A stretch of DNA of 64,000 nt from Pseudomonas kairouanensis. GTDB lineage: Bacteria; Pseudomonadota; Gammaproteobacteria; Pseudomonadales; Pseudomonadaceae. The position numbers and the translations under genes are program-made. Position 1 is the first letter of the stretch, and each line of letters begins with the position of its first letter. Below, piece after piece: positions 16,966 to 25,875 of this stretch. The stretch spans positions 1 to 64,000 of the forward strand of contig NZ_QUZU01000032.1 of assembly GCF_004682055.1 (NCBI RefSeq), in the 5' to 3' direction. Below the pieces are notes generated by a model that was not told the DNA's origin, did no database searches, and saw nothing but the letters and a program-made list of their open reading frames with translations.

Positions 16966-18173
16966 GCGGGCTCCTGTTGATGCCAGGGTGCCAGGGTTGC
17001 ATACACCTGCTCCAACTGGCTGGCGGCAACGCTCCAGTCGTGGGCACGGCGCACATAGACGCGCCCGGCTTCGCCCATGGGGGCGGCCGCGTCCGGGAAC
17101 TGCAGCAGGCGCACCACCGCGTCCGCGAGGCTGGCGGCGCTCTGGCCGCCGAGGTAGTCCAGGCCTTCCACCAGCTCCAGGCCCGACACCCCTTGCGCAG
17201 TGCTTGCCAGCGGCAGGCCTGCGGCCAGGGCTTCGAGCACTTTCAATTTAGACCCGCCGCCATGGCGCAATGGCGCAAGAAACACCGAACAGCTCGATTG
17301 CAGGTCCAGCAGGTTCGGCACAAAGCCTTGCCACTCGATGCGCGGGTCTTTCCAGCGCTCACGCCAACTGCCCGGCATGCCGAAGCCGCACACGCTCATG
17401 CGCGCATCCGGGCAGCGCTCCCACACCTTGGGCAAAATCTCATCCAGGGCCCACTCGATGGCGTCCACATTGGGCGCGTATTCGTAGTTGCCCAAAAACA
17501 GCACGCGGCGCGCGGTGGGGTCGGGGTGGGCGGCGGCGAAGTGATCGCAGTCCACGCCGTTGACCACCACCGGCACCGGTTTGCCGGCGATGGTTTGCAG
17601 CACCTGGGCGTCGGCGTCGGTCACCGCGACCACTTGGGTGGCCTGGCGCATCACCCGGCGCTCCCAGCGCCCATAGCGCCATTGATCGTAGCGAATGAAC
17701 GGCAGCGCCCAACCGGGCAAGCGGTCGTACGTGGCCGCGCCCAGGGCCGATTCAACGTTGTGTTCGGTCAGCACGAAGGGTTGGGCGTTACGCGCCAACG
17801 CTTCTTCATACGGCTGGAAGCTGTAGCTGTGTTCGATCTGCACCACGTCCCACTGCTCGGCCAGCAGCCAGTTGAACGTATCCTGCAGTTCATTTGACAG
17901 GCCATTCACACTGGCCAGCAGCGGGTAAGGTGCCAACAGCCCGGCCACCAGCGTCTTGACGCTGCGTAGCGGGCGGCGCGGCAGGATGATCACCTGTTCC
18001 AGCAACGCCTCCAGCACCTGGCGGTCGGCGGGCGACACCGGGTGCTTGTCATGCAGCAATAAAGTGATGCGATGCCCGCGCGCCGCCAGGCTGCGCAGCA
18101 AGTGGTACTGGCGGGTCTTGCCGCCACTGGTGGCGGGCCAGGGCGAGTAGGGCAGGATCCATAAAATGCGCAT
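16956..18173 (-). CDS. pslH: PslH-like glycosyltransferase (GT4 type)
   Basis: A 405-residue GT-B glycosyltransferase. The N-terminus is RILWILPYSPWPATSGGKTR, with donor-domain motifs FLGNYEYAPNVDA and APLRHGGGSKLKVLEALAAG. The start at 18173 is preferred because it begins at the Rossmann strand and lies 8 bases after the pslG stop. It belongs to the set of glycosyltransferases (C, F, H, I) that build the Psl pentasaccharide repeat. Confidence 0.9.
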   Translation of the reverse strand: MRILWILPYSPWPATSGGKTRQYHLLRSLAARGHRITLLLHDKHPVSPADRQVLEALLEQVIILPRRPLRSVKTLVAGLLAPYPLLASVNGLSNELQDTFNWLLAEQWDVVQIEHSYSFQPYEEALARNAQPFVLTEHNVESALGAATYDRLPGWALPFIRYDQWRYGRWERRVMRQATQVVAVTDADAQVLQTIAGKPVPVVVNGVDCDHFAAAHPDPTARRVLFLGNYEYAPNVDAIEWALDEILPKVWERCPDARMSVCGFGMPGSWRERWKDPRIEWQGFVPNLLDLQSSCSVFLAPLRHGGGSKLKVLEALAAGLPLASTAQGVSGLELVEGLDYLGGQSAASLADAVVRLLQFPDAAAPMGEAGRVYVRRAHDWSVAASQLEQVYATLAPWHQQEPACV

Positions 18174-18181
18174 GGCAGGCT

Positions 18182-19510
18182 CTACTCCCATACCAGAATT
18201 TGCAGGTTCGGTTTAACCGCCAGGGTCAACCCATTGCTGCCGCTGACCGGGGTTTGGGTGCTGCGCAGCGGGTCGTACAGGGTGGCGTTTGCAAGGCCAG
18301 GCAAGTGGGCATTGCCGCCTTCGGCCGACCAGAAGAACCACAGCTTTTTACCGTCGGCGCGGCTCCAGCCGATGCTGAACAGGCCGTCGGGCAATTGGTC
18401 GGCCAGCGGTGGGTCGGCGGGGGTGAGTTGGGGGCCGCTCACATCCAGGAAGTTTTTCAGCGCGGTGTAGGCCGGCTTGGGGTTGGCGTCGATGTCCAGC
18501 AGGCCGTAGAACTGGTCGCGCACGCTGGCGCGCTGGTCCAGGTCGCTCAAGGTGAACAGGAAGATTCGGTCAAAATCCATTGCACTCATCAACGCCAGGC
18601 GCCGCAGGATGTAATCGGCCTGGCCTTGCTGGGTGATGATGTCCTGGGCGTCCTTGGGGCCGGGGTACGTGGACCAGCCCCACTCAGTGCTCCACAGGGT
18701 CTGCACGCCGCCGTTGCGCAGGGCTTGGTTGAGGGCGGTGGTCTTGGCGATAAAGTCCAGGTTGGCCGGGTCGTTGCCCTCGGGCAGTTGGGTGTAAGGG
18801 TGATAGGAAATCACCGTATTGAGGCTGGCCACGCCCAGGGCGCCGAGGGCGTCGAACATGGTCTGGCCGTTGGGCATTTCACTGAAGAAGGCCATGCCGG
18901 CGGCGACCACCGGTTTGGTGGGGTTCACGCCGCGCAAGGCGCCTGCCGTGACGGTCAACAGGTTGGCAAAACCGGCGGGGTCGGCCACCGGGCGCCAGAA
19001 GCCCAGCAGATTGGGCTCGTTCCACACCTGCCAGGCGTTCACGCTGGGGTAGCGCTGGGACAACAACGCCATGCGCGTGGCGAACACGCTGGGGTCTTTG
19101 GGCGGGTACTGGTCTTGATACGGTGCACCGGGCGGCGCGGTGGTGGCGAAGGGCGCCGAGCCCACCAGGTAGAACACCGACTTGAGCTGGTTGCTCTGCA
19201 GGTTGCCCACCAACTGGTCGAGGTTTGCCACCTGGTATTGGTCCTCCACCGGCTCCAATTGATCCCAGTGCAGGTCCAGGCGCACCCACTCCAGGCCCAA
19301 GGCTTTGAGGCGGCCGATCTGCATCTGGTAACGCTGGGGGCTGAACCACAGGAACTGCGCATTCACCCCCAGGAAATCCTTCCACACCACCACCTTGCTG
19401 CCCTTGAGCACATGGTTCTCGGCATCGGCCGGGCGCCCCCACAAAAACGCTGTCACGCCCAGTACCGCCACCACTGCCAGGGTCGCAAAAAAGGTTGGTT
19501 TACGCGCCAT
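18182..19510 (-). CDS. pslG: PslG-like glycoside hydrolase
   Basis: A 442-residue (beta/alpha)8-barrel glycoside hydrolase with an N-terminal membrane anchor or signal segment (PTFFATLAVVAVLGVTAFLWG). The acid/base Glu lies in WNEPN (E165) and the nucleophile in STEWGWS (E276), the same numbering as the catalytic residues described for P. aeruginosa PslG. A C-terminal beta domain follows. PslG trims Psl in the periplasm. The start 19510 (MARKPTFF) gives the family length; it overlaps pslF by 11 bases. Confidence 0.95.
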   Translation of the reverse strand: MARKPTFFATLAVVAVLGVTAFLWGRPADAENHVLKGSKVVVWKDFLGVNAQFLWFSPQRYQMQIGRLKALGLEWVRLDLHWDQLEPVEDQYQVANLDQLVGNLQSNQLKSVFYLVGSAPFATTAPPGAPYQDQYPPKDPSVFATRMALLSQRYPSVNAWQVWNEPNLLGFWRPVADPAGFANLLTVTAGALRGVNPTKPVVAAGMAFFSEMPNGQTMFDALGALGVASLNTVISYHPYTQLPEGNDPANLDFIAKTTALNQALRNGGVQTLWSTEWGWSTYPGPKDAQDIITQQGQADYILRRLALMSAMDFDRIFLFTLSDLDQRASVRDQFYGLLDIDANPKPAYTALKNFLDVSGPQLTPADPPLADQLPDGLFSIGWSRADGKKLWFFWSAEGGNAHLPGLANATLYDPLRSTQTPVSGSNGLTLAVKPNLQILVWE

Positions 19511-20690
19511 AGGGGGCTCCCGCAATTGCCTGCTCGAACAGCTGCTTGAACTTCTGCGCGGTCAGCGGCCACAGTCGCTCGCGGCCGATTTCGCCAGCAC
19601 GCTCGGCCCAATCGCGCGCCAGTGAGGGCGTGCGTGCCAGGCGCACAATTTGCTCGCCCAGGGCCGTCACATCGCCCTCGGGGTAGATGGCGCCGTTGCC
19701 GCTGGCGACCTCTTCGGCAAACGCCCGCGCATCGGAAGTGATCGCGCCGCGCCCGCAGGCGGTGGCCCAGGACAGCGCGCCACTGGTGCCACGCTGGCGC
19801 CCCAACAGGCCGAGTTTTTTTGATTCACGGTACGGCAGCACCATCACATGGTGGGCCTGGATCGTCGGGGCAATGTCCTCGGCGGGCAGGTTCAAGCGCC
19901 AGTCGATGGAGCCCGTCAGGCCCAGTGCGGCGATCTGGCTGTTGAGTTGTTCCAGGTAATTGCCGCCTGCGCCAAAGGCCATTTCTGCGGCCGTACCGCC
20001 GGCCAGGGTCAGGCGCACGCGGTCGCGCAATTCGGGGGTCTGTTCGAACACATTGGCCAGGGCCTGCACCAGGTCCTCGATGCCCTTGCCCCGGTAGATA
20101 AACCCGAAATACAGCAAACGCAGGGTACCCAGGGGCGGCAGCGGCACCGGTGCAATCGCCAGGTTGGCGTGGTTGATCACCGCCACTTTGCCCGCCGGCA
20201 GTTGCATGCGTTGGGTCAGGCACTCGGCGCCCAGGCGGGTGAGGGTGACCAGCCGGGTCAGGCCTTTGGCAACCTGGCGTTCTTCGCGCAACGTCAGCGG
20301 GTCGGCCAGCACCACTGCCGCTTGTGGCAACGGGCTGGGCAAGCGCTCCAACAGGTTCAGCGGAAAGGGCAGGTGCTCGCGGCGCCACACGATGCGCTCG
20401 GGGTCGTGCACGGTGGCGGTCAGCGGCAACTGCGGGTAGGCCTTGCGCAGCTCACGCAGGGCCAGGAATTCCCCCAGCCGCCCGCCGCCCAGTTCCCCGT
20501 GCACCAGGTCGACGCAATGCCAGTCGAAGGCCGCGAGCGCCGCTTGGATAGCATCGCCGTTGCCCGCCACACCGGCCAGTGGCGTCAACACCGACACGCC
20601 GAGTTGCTCCAGTGCCGTGCGCAAGTGGTTCGCGTAATCGGCGATCCCGTTTTTCTCCGGCGGCAGCGGCGCGAGCAGGGCGATACGCAT
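19500..20690 (-). CDS. pslF: PslF-like glycosyltransferase (GT4 type)
   Basis: A 396-residue GT-B glycosyltransferase. It starts MRIALLAPLPPEKNGIADYA and has the donor-domain segment LLYFGFIYRGKGIEDLVQAL. Its length matches P. aeruginosa PslF. The ATG shares a base with the pslE stop (TGATG). It is a cytoplasmic enzyme of repeat-unit assembly. Confidence 0.9.
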   Translation of the reverse strand: MRIALLAPLPPEKNGIADYANHLRTALEQLGVSVLTPLAGVAGNGDAIQAALAAFDWHCVDLVHGELGGGRLGEFLALRELRKAYPQLPLTATVHDPERIVWRREHLPFPLNLLERLPSPLPQAAVVLADPLTLREERQVAKGLTRLVTLTRLGAECLTQRMQLPAGKVAVINHANLAIAPVPLPPLGTLRLLYFGFIYRGKGIEDLVQALANVFEQTPELRDRVRLTLAGGTAAEMAFGAGGNYLEQLNSQIAALGLTGSIDWRLNLPAEDIAPTIQAHHVMVLPYRESKKLGLLGRQRGTSGALSWATACGRGAITSDARAFAEEVASGNGAIYPEGDVTALGEQIVRLARTPSLARDWAERAGEIGRERLWPLTAQKFKQLFEQAIAGAPYGA

Positions 20691-22681
20691 CAGAACGCTC
20701 CCCGGTATTTGGTGATGGTTTGCAGCACCTTGGCCGGTACTTCGAGTTTGCGGCGGTTGATGATGATGCCGTCCACCTTGCCGAACGCGGTGTTGAGGAT
20801 CGACAGCGCATGTTCCACCACCGGCACGGTGCTTTTGTGCGCTTCCACCACCAGGGCAATCAGGTCCGCGCGGCGCAGGGTCACAAACGCCTCGCGGTTG
20901 GCCAGCAAGGCCGATGCATCCAGCAGCACCACCTCACCGGGCTCGGCAGGGTCCAGGCCGCCGACCCGCACGTTTACACCGTTCTCCAGCAGCAACTGGC
21001 GCAGGTGCTCCACCACAAAGGTCACACCTTCGCCGTGGCGGGCGGAGGTCAACCCCAGGGTCAGGCCCTGCTCGGCAATACGGTCAGGCTTGAGCAGGCT
21101 GTACAGCCGGTAAATGCTGGCGTTGAACGCGTTGGTGCTTTGCGCAGTGGTGTTGTCCAGCTCCGGCAGGGTGGTCCACAGGCGCAGGCCGAACTTGCGC
21201 TCCACCAGGCCGCCGTCGTGAATACGCTGGTCCAGCAGGTAGCACAGGTAGATCACCAACAGGCCGACGACGATGGCAAACGGAATGGCCAAAAACAGCA
21301 TCACCAGGGTTTTGGGGAAGATGCGGCCTGGGTTCAGGGTGGCTTCTTCGATCACGGCGATGTTGCTGATCTGGCTGTTATCCAGTTCGCGGTCGATGCG
21401 CGATTTTTCCAGGTTGTCCACGTACAGGGCGTAGTTGCGCTCGTTGGTGCTCAACTCGCGGGACAGGCGCGCCAGTTCCGGTTCGATCTCCAACGCTTGC
21501 TTGCGTTGGGCTTGCAGGTTGACCAGTTGTTTTTCCTGTTGGACAAGCTGGGTACGCAGCGCCACGTTGTTGCTGGTTTCATCCAGCAGCACCCGCTGCA
21601 AGTGGATTTCCAGGGTGTTGGGTGCGCGGTTTTCCGAGGCCTGCACGGTATTGCTTTCGCTGGCAACCATGGCCTGCATCGCACGGATCGACGCATCCAG
21701 GGCTTTGACCGGCGGCGCGTTGTCGGTGTAGGTGCGCATCATGTCGGCTTTTTCCAAAAACTTCTGGTTAAGCAGGCGACGCAAGTCTTGTTGCTGCGGG
21801 TTCAGTGCGATCTGGCGCACCGTGGTCACTTCCTTGGGTTGGCCCTTGAGTTGCTGGCGCGTGCTGGCGATGGCGCTGTCGGACGACGCGATCAACCGCG
21901 TGGTGTTGAAGGTTTCACCACGCAGCACGTTGATGCGCTCGGAGAGGTCTTCCAGGCGGTCGGTAATGCTGGCCGCACCGATTTCATTGAGGTGCGTGAG
22001 GATCTGCTGCTTGTAGCTCTTGATCTCGGTGGCGCTGGCGCTCACCTGGCCTTCATAGAAGGCGTACAGGCTCTTGCGCCCCAGGGCTTGGGTGCGTTCG
22101 TTGACGTAGGTCTCGACCCAATCCTTGACGATGGCCTGGGCAATTTCCGGGTCGCTCCAGGTGAAGCTGATGTCCATCACCGTGGAACCGGCGGCGTGGC
22201 TCACTTCAAAGCTTTTTTCCAGGCCGGCGGCCAGGCGCTCCACTGGTGTGGTTTTTTCCACGATGCCGACGCTTTCCAGCACCACGCGAATGCCGTCGAA
22301 CACCGCCCCCACGCCGCTCTTGACGTAGTGCTTGGTACGCTTCCAGAAACCTTCGGGCGGCGGGGCGTTGTTGATCACTTCCAGGTAATGCTCGGCCACC
22401 GCCCGCACAATCGGCCGACCGGTAAGCAGGCGCTCTTCGTCGACAATCGGGTCGCGCTGGGTACTGGGCATCACCAGCGCCTGGCGGTTGCTGATCTCGA
22501 TGGGCAGCGTCGAGTCGCGCCCAGGCTTGACCAGCAGGCGCGCGGTGGACTCGTATTTGGCCGGCAGCAAGAATGCCCCCAGCAGGATGATCACCAGGGC
22601 GGCAATCGCCGCCAGTTTGAACTCGCGCCGGAAGATGAAGAACAAGCGCAGAAGATCACGAAAAGAACGGATCTCGATCAT
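20690..22681 (-). CDS. pslE: PslE-like chain-length determinant / polysaccharide co-polymerase
   Basis: A 663-residue inner-membrane protein. A Wzz domain follows the first transmembrane helix (about residues 21-42). A long coiled-coil periplasmic region ends with a second transmembrane helix near 430-455, and the cytoplasmic C-terminus resembles a BY-kinase fold. The Walker A position reads GEGVTF (about 550-555), where a kinase has GEGKST, so the domain is probably catalytically dead. It should partner PslD to control export and length. AAGGAG lies 9 bases before the start. Confidence 0.92.
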   Translation of the reverse strand: MIEIRSFRDLLRLFFIFRREFKLAAIAALVIILLGAFLLPAKYESTARLLVKPGRDSTLPIEISNRQALVMPSTQRDPIVDEERLLTGRPIVRAVAEHYLEVINNAPPPEGFWKRTKHYVKSGVGAVFDGIRVVLESVGIVEKTTPVERLAAGLEKSFEVSHAAGSTVMDISFTWSDPEIAQAIVKDWVETYVNERTQALGRKSLYAFYEGQVSASATEIKSYKQQILTHLNEIGAASITDRLEDLSERINVLRGETFNTTRLIASSDSAIASTRQQLKGQPKEVTTVRQIALNPQQQDLRRLLNQKFLEKADMMRTYTDNAPPVKALDASIRAMQAMVASESNTVQASENRAPNTLEIHLQRVLLDETSNNVALRTQLVQQEKQLVNLQAQRKQALEIEPELARLSRELSTNERNYALYVDNLEKSRIDRELDNSQISNIAVIEEATLNPGRIFPKTLVMLFLAIPFAIVVGLLVIYLCYLLDQRIHDGGLVERKFGLRLWTTLPELDNTTAQSTNAFNASIYRLYSLLKPDRIAEQGLTLGLTSARHGEGVTFVVEHLRQLLLENGVNVRVGGLDPAEPGEVVLLDASALLANREAFVTLRRADLIALVVEAHKSTVPVVEHALSILNTAFGKVDGIIINRRKLEVPAKVLQTITKYRGAF

Positions 22682-22695
22682 GGGATGTCGCTCCT

Positions 22696-23496
22696 TTAGT
22701 TATTGCCGCCGCTGGTTCGGGTGTAGTTGTAGCCAACCCCAATGGACTTGGTGAACGGGATCAGTTGGTTCATGTAGGTATCCACCCCTTGGATGCGCTC
22801 GCCCACGTTGGATTTGGGCACGAACACCACATCACCGCGTTGCAGGCGCACGGGTTTGCGCCCATTGGGGCCGGTCTTGAGCAGTTGGCTGAAGTCCAGG
22901 AAATACGCGCGATAGGCACCCTCGGCGTCCTCGCGCAGCAACGCCACCATGCTGGCATTGCCCGCCGGGCTCACCCCGCCGGCCCCGAGGATGGCCTGCT
23001 CCAAGGTATTGGCCGTGGCAATCTGCACCGCCGTCGGGTTGTTCACCGCACCGCCAACGATCACCGAGTTGCCCGGTGCCTGGTTGATGTTCACGGTCAC
23101 ACTCGGTTCGCGGTAAGTGTTGGCGAGCCGGGTGGTCAGCTCCTTGGCCAACTCCGAAGGCTGACGCCCCACGACCTGGATCGGCCCCAGGAACGGGTAG
23201 TTGATCTTGCCGTCGTTCTGCACCGTGTACAGCGTCAGCTCGTAGATGGTGCTCACGTTGAACGCCGACAGCGTCGGCATCTCGCCGGCATCGCGCACGA
23301 TGCGCAACTGATCGCCGATGCGAATGCGCTCCACCGCCGGCGGCAGTTGCGCCAACTGGTCGAGGGCGCGCTTGCCGTCCTCCACGGTCTTGTCATCCGG
23401 CGGCACGATCCGCGCCGGTGTATTGCAGGCAGCCAGGGCCAGCAGGGCCATGACGAGCAGGGTGCGTTTGATCAAGGGGGACTTCCTGTAGGTCAT
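22696..23496 (-). CDS. pslD: PslD-like outer-membrane polysaccharide export lipoprotein
   Basis: A 266-residue protein of the Wza/OPX family with a lipoprotein signal peptide (LLVMALLALAAC; lipobox LAAC). A polysaccharide-export domain follows (IRIGDQLRIVRDAGEMPTL, FLGPIQVVGRQPSELAKEL), then an SLBB-like domain (VIVGGAVNNPTAVQI). It is the periplasmic/outer-membrane exit component for Psl. The start 23496 (MTYRKS) places the lipobox correctly and lies 5 bases after the pslC stop. Confidence 0.92.
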   Translation of the reverse strand: MTYRKSPLIKRTLLVMALLALAACNTPARIVPPDDKTVEDGKRALDQLAQLPPAVERIRIGDQLRIVRDAGEMPTLSAFNVSTIYELTLYTVQNDGKINYPFLGPIQVVGRQPSELAKELTTRLANTYREPSVTVNINQAPGNSVIVGGAVNNPTAVQIATANTLEQAILGAGGVSPAGNASMVALLREDAEGAYRAYFLDFSQLLKTGPNGRKPVRLQRGDVVFVPKSNVGERIQGVDTYMNQLIPFTKSIGVGYNYTRTSGGNN

Positions 23497-23501
23497 GCTG
23501 C

Positions 23502-24413
23502 TCACCTCCAATAACCGGGAAACATGCTGATGCGCCGCTTGAGGGCCAGCGGCAGGCGCCGTTCCAGATGCCCCAGGCGGTAACCGAGTAATTTGAATGC
23601 GCTGCGCACCAGCACTTCGGGCACGCGGTGCAAGGCGCCGGCTTTGCGCAAGGCGGCCAGTTCGGCCAGCACATAGCGTTTGCCTTCGCCGCCTGCGTCA
23701 CCAAAGGCTTGGCGGATCCAGGGTTCGCGGCCGTAGAACACGCCGATATCGAAGTAGCGATGAAATTCATCCATGAGTTTGTAATCGTGGGAATGGTGCA
23801 CCAGCGCCGTGGCGGCGTAGCGCACCTTGTAGCCGTCGAGCAGCAGGCGAGCGGCCACGTAGGCGTCTTCGCTGCCAATCACATCGGCGGGAAAGCCGCC
23901 CACCGCTTCCAGCGCACTGCGCCGGTACACCGAGAATGAATCCGAGCTGAAGCAGGTCTTGATCCCCAACTCGGGCGCGTCGGCCAGGCTTTTGCTGCGG
24001 CTGTGTTCCGGGTAGTTGAAGTGGCGTGACTGTGCCCCCAGCACCCCGGCGTCGGGGTGGGGCAATTGGCGCCCGTAGGCCACGCCGTTGAGCGGGTCTT
24101 GCTGCAACTCATCGAGCAGGTTGGCGAAGGTGTCCGGGGTGGCGGGAATGGCATCCTGGGTCATCACGATCAAGGCGTCGCCGCCTACCTGCTGGCTGGC
24201 ACAACGCCGGGTGCCGCCGTGGTTGAAGTCGCGGGCATCGATCACCTCGACCCGCGCACCGAAGGCACGAAAGCGCGCCACCGTGTCATCGCTGGAGGCG
24301 CTGTCTACCACCAGCATCTCGTCCGGTTGCAGGGTTTGCATCTTCAGCGCCGGCAGCAGGCGTGCCAGGTGGCTGGAGGCGTTGCGGGTCGGGATGATCA
24401 GTGAAGTGCGCAT
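23502..24413 (-). CDS. pslC: PslC-like glycosyltransferase (GT2)
   Basis: A 303-residue GT-A family 2 glycosyltransferase. It has LIIPTRNASSHLARLLPAL, the VVDSASSDDTVARF donor-site segment and the acceptor-region motif SEDAYVAARLL. The length is identical to P. aeruginosa PslC. It starts one base after the pslB stop. Confidence 0.9.
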   Translation of the reverse strand: MRTSLIIPTRNASSHLARLLPALKMQTLQPDEMLVVDSASSDDTVARFRAFGARVEVIDARDFNHGGTRRCASQQVGGDALIVMTQDAIPATPDTFANLLDELQQDPLNGVAYGRQLPHPDAGVLGAQSRHFNYPEHSRSKSLADAPELGIKTCFSSDSFSVYRRSALEAVGGFPADVIGSEDAYVAARLLLDGYKVRYAATALVHHSHDYKLMDEFHRYFDIGVFYGREPWIRQAFGDAGGEGKRYVLAELAALRKAGALHRVPEVLVRSAFKLLGYRLGHLERRLPLALKRRISMFPGYWR

Positions 24414-24414
24414 G

Positions 24415-25875
24415 TCACTTTTTCACCTCGGCGGGTGCGCGGCCGTAGATGTCATCGAAGCGCACGATGTCGTCTTCTCCCAGGTACTCGCCGCTCTGCA
24501 CCTCGATCATCACCAGGTCGATGATGCCGGGGTTGGTCAGGCGGTGTTTGTGCCCGGCGGGGATGTAGGTGGACTCGTTGGCGTTGATCAAGAATTCGCG
24601 CTCGCCATTGGTGATCTGCGCCGCGCCGCTGACCACCACCCAGTGTTCGCTGCGGTGGTGGTGCATCTGCAAGGATAGCGAGGCCTGGGGCTTGACCACG
24701 ATGCGCTTGATCTTGAAGCGGCTGCTTTCCTCCAGCACCGTGTAGGTGCCCCAAGGCCGGGTAACGGTGCGGTGCAGGCTGTACGCCGGATGGTTCTGGC
24801 GCTTGAGCTCGGCCACGATGTAGCGCACATCCTGGCTGCGGTGGGCGTCGGCGATCAGCAGCGCGTCGGGGGTGTCGACGATGATCAGGTCGCGCACGCC
24901 CACGGCGCCGAGTACGCGCTTGGGCGAGTCGATGTAGCAGTTGTGCACGTCATGCAAAATCGCCTCGCCGTTGACCTGGTTGCCATGGGCATCGCTGGGG
25001 GTGAGTTGGCGCAAGGCTTCCCACGAACCGATGTCGCTCCAGCCAATATCGCAGGGCACCACGGCGACCTTCTTGGACTTCTCCATCAGGGCCACGTCGA
25101 TGGAAATATCCGGCGCGCTGCCAAACGCCTCCGATTCCAGCTCACGCTGGCGCGAGGTTTTATTCTGCAGGCTCTGGCTATGCTCCAGCGCGGCTTGGGC
25201 GGCGCTGAGCACGTCTGGGGCATGGGCGGCGAGTTCGTCTACCAGGGTGCTGGCCTTGAAGCAGAACATGCCCGCGTTCCACAGGTGCTTGCCGCCGTCG
25301 AGGTAGCCTTGGGCGGTGGCCAGGTCGGGTTTTTCCACGAAGCGTTTGACCCGGTAGCCGGTGTCCAGCGCTTCGCCTTGTTCGATGTAGCCAAAGCCGG
25401 TTTCCGGGTGGTCGGGCTGGATGCCGAAGGTCACCAGGTAGCCGGCCTCGGCCAGGTCGCGGGCCTGGGTCACGGCCTGGGCGAACGCCACTTCATTGAG
25501 GATCAAATGGTCGGCGGGCATCACCAGCAACTGCGCCTGATCACCGAAATGTTCCTGCACATGCAGCGCCGCCACAGCGATGGCGGCGCCAGTGTTGCGC
25601 CCGAACGGCTCCAGCAGCAGGTCCAGGGGCAGGTGCGCCTTGTTCACCCCGCGATAGTCGTCCAGGGTGCGAAACAGCAGGTCGCGATTGGTCACCGTCA
25701 GCACGCTTTCCACACCGGGCAGCTTGGCGGCGCGCTGGAAGGTTTTTTGCAGCAGGCTCTGCCCATCGCGCATGCGCATGAACGGCTTGGGCATGTTCTG
25801 CCGCGACACCGGCCACAAGCGTGTGCCCGAACCACCGGAAATGATGCAGGGAATCAATCCGTTGAGGGTATTCAT
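24415..25875 (-). CDS. pslB: PslB-like bifunctional mannose-6-P isomerase / GDP-mannose pyrophosphorylase
   Basis: A 486-residue enzyme that makes GDP-mannose for Psl. The N-terminal nucleotidyltransferase domain carries the signature SGGSGTRLWPVSRQNMPKPF, with the sugar-binding segment FVEKPD. The C-terminal cupin (phosphomannose isomerase) domain contains RPWGTYTVLEE and metal-binding QMHHHRSEHWVVV. The ATG at 25875 shares a base with the pslA stop (TGATG) and follows GGAGGTC. Confidence 0.94.
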   Translation of the reverse strand: MNTLNGLIPCIISGGSGTRLWPVSRQNMPKPFMRMRDGQSLLQKTFQRAAKLPGVESVLTVTNRDLLFRTLDDYRGVNKAHLPLDLLLEPFGRNTGAAIAVAALHVQEHFGDQAQLLVMPADHLILNEVAFAQAVTQARDLAEAGYLVTFGIQPDHPETGFGYIEQGEALDTGYRVKRFVEKPDLATAQGYLDGGKHLWNAGMFCFKASTLVDELAAHAPDVLSAAQAALEHSQSLQNKTSRQRELESEAFGSAPDISIDVALMEKSKKVAVVPCDIGWSDIGSWEALRQLTPSDAHGNQVNGEAILHDVHNCYIDSPKRVLGAVGVRDLIIVDTPDALLIADAHRSQDVRYIVAELKRQNHPAYSLHRTVTRPWGTYTVLEESSRFKIKRIVVKPQASLSLQMHHHRSEHWVVVSGAAQITNGEREFLINANESTYIPAGHKHRLTNPGIIDLVMIEVQSGEYLGEDDIVRFDDIYGRAPAEVKK

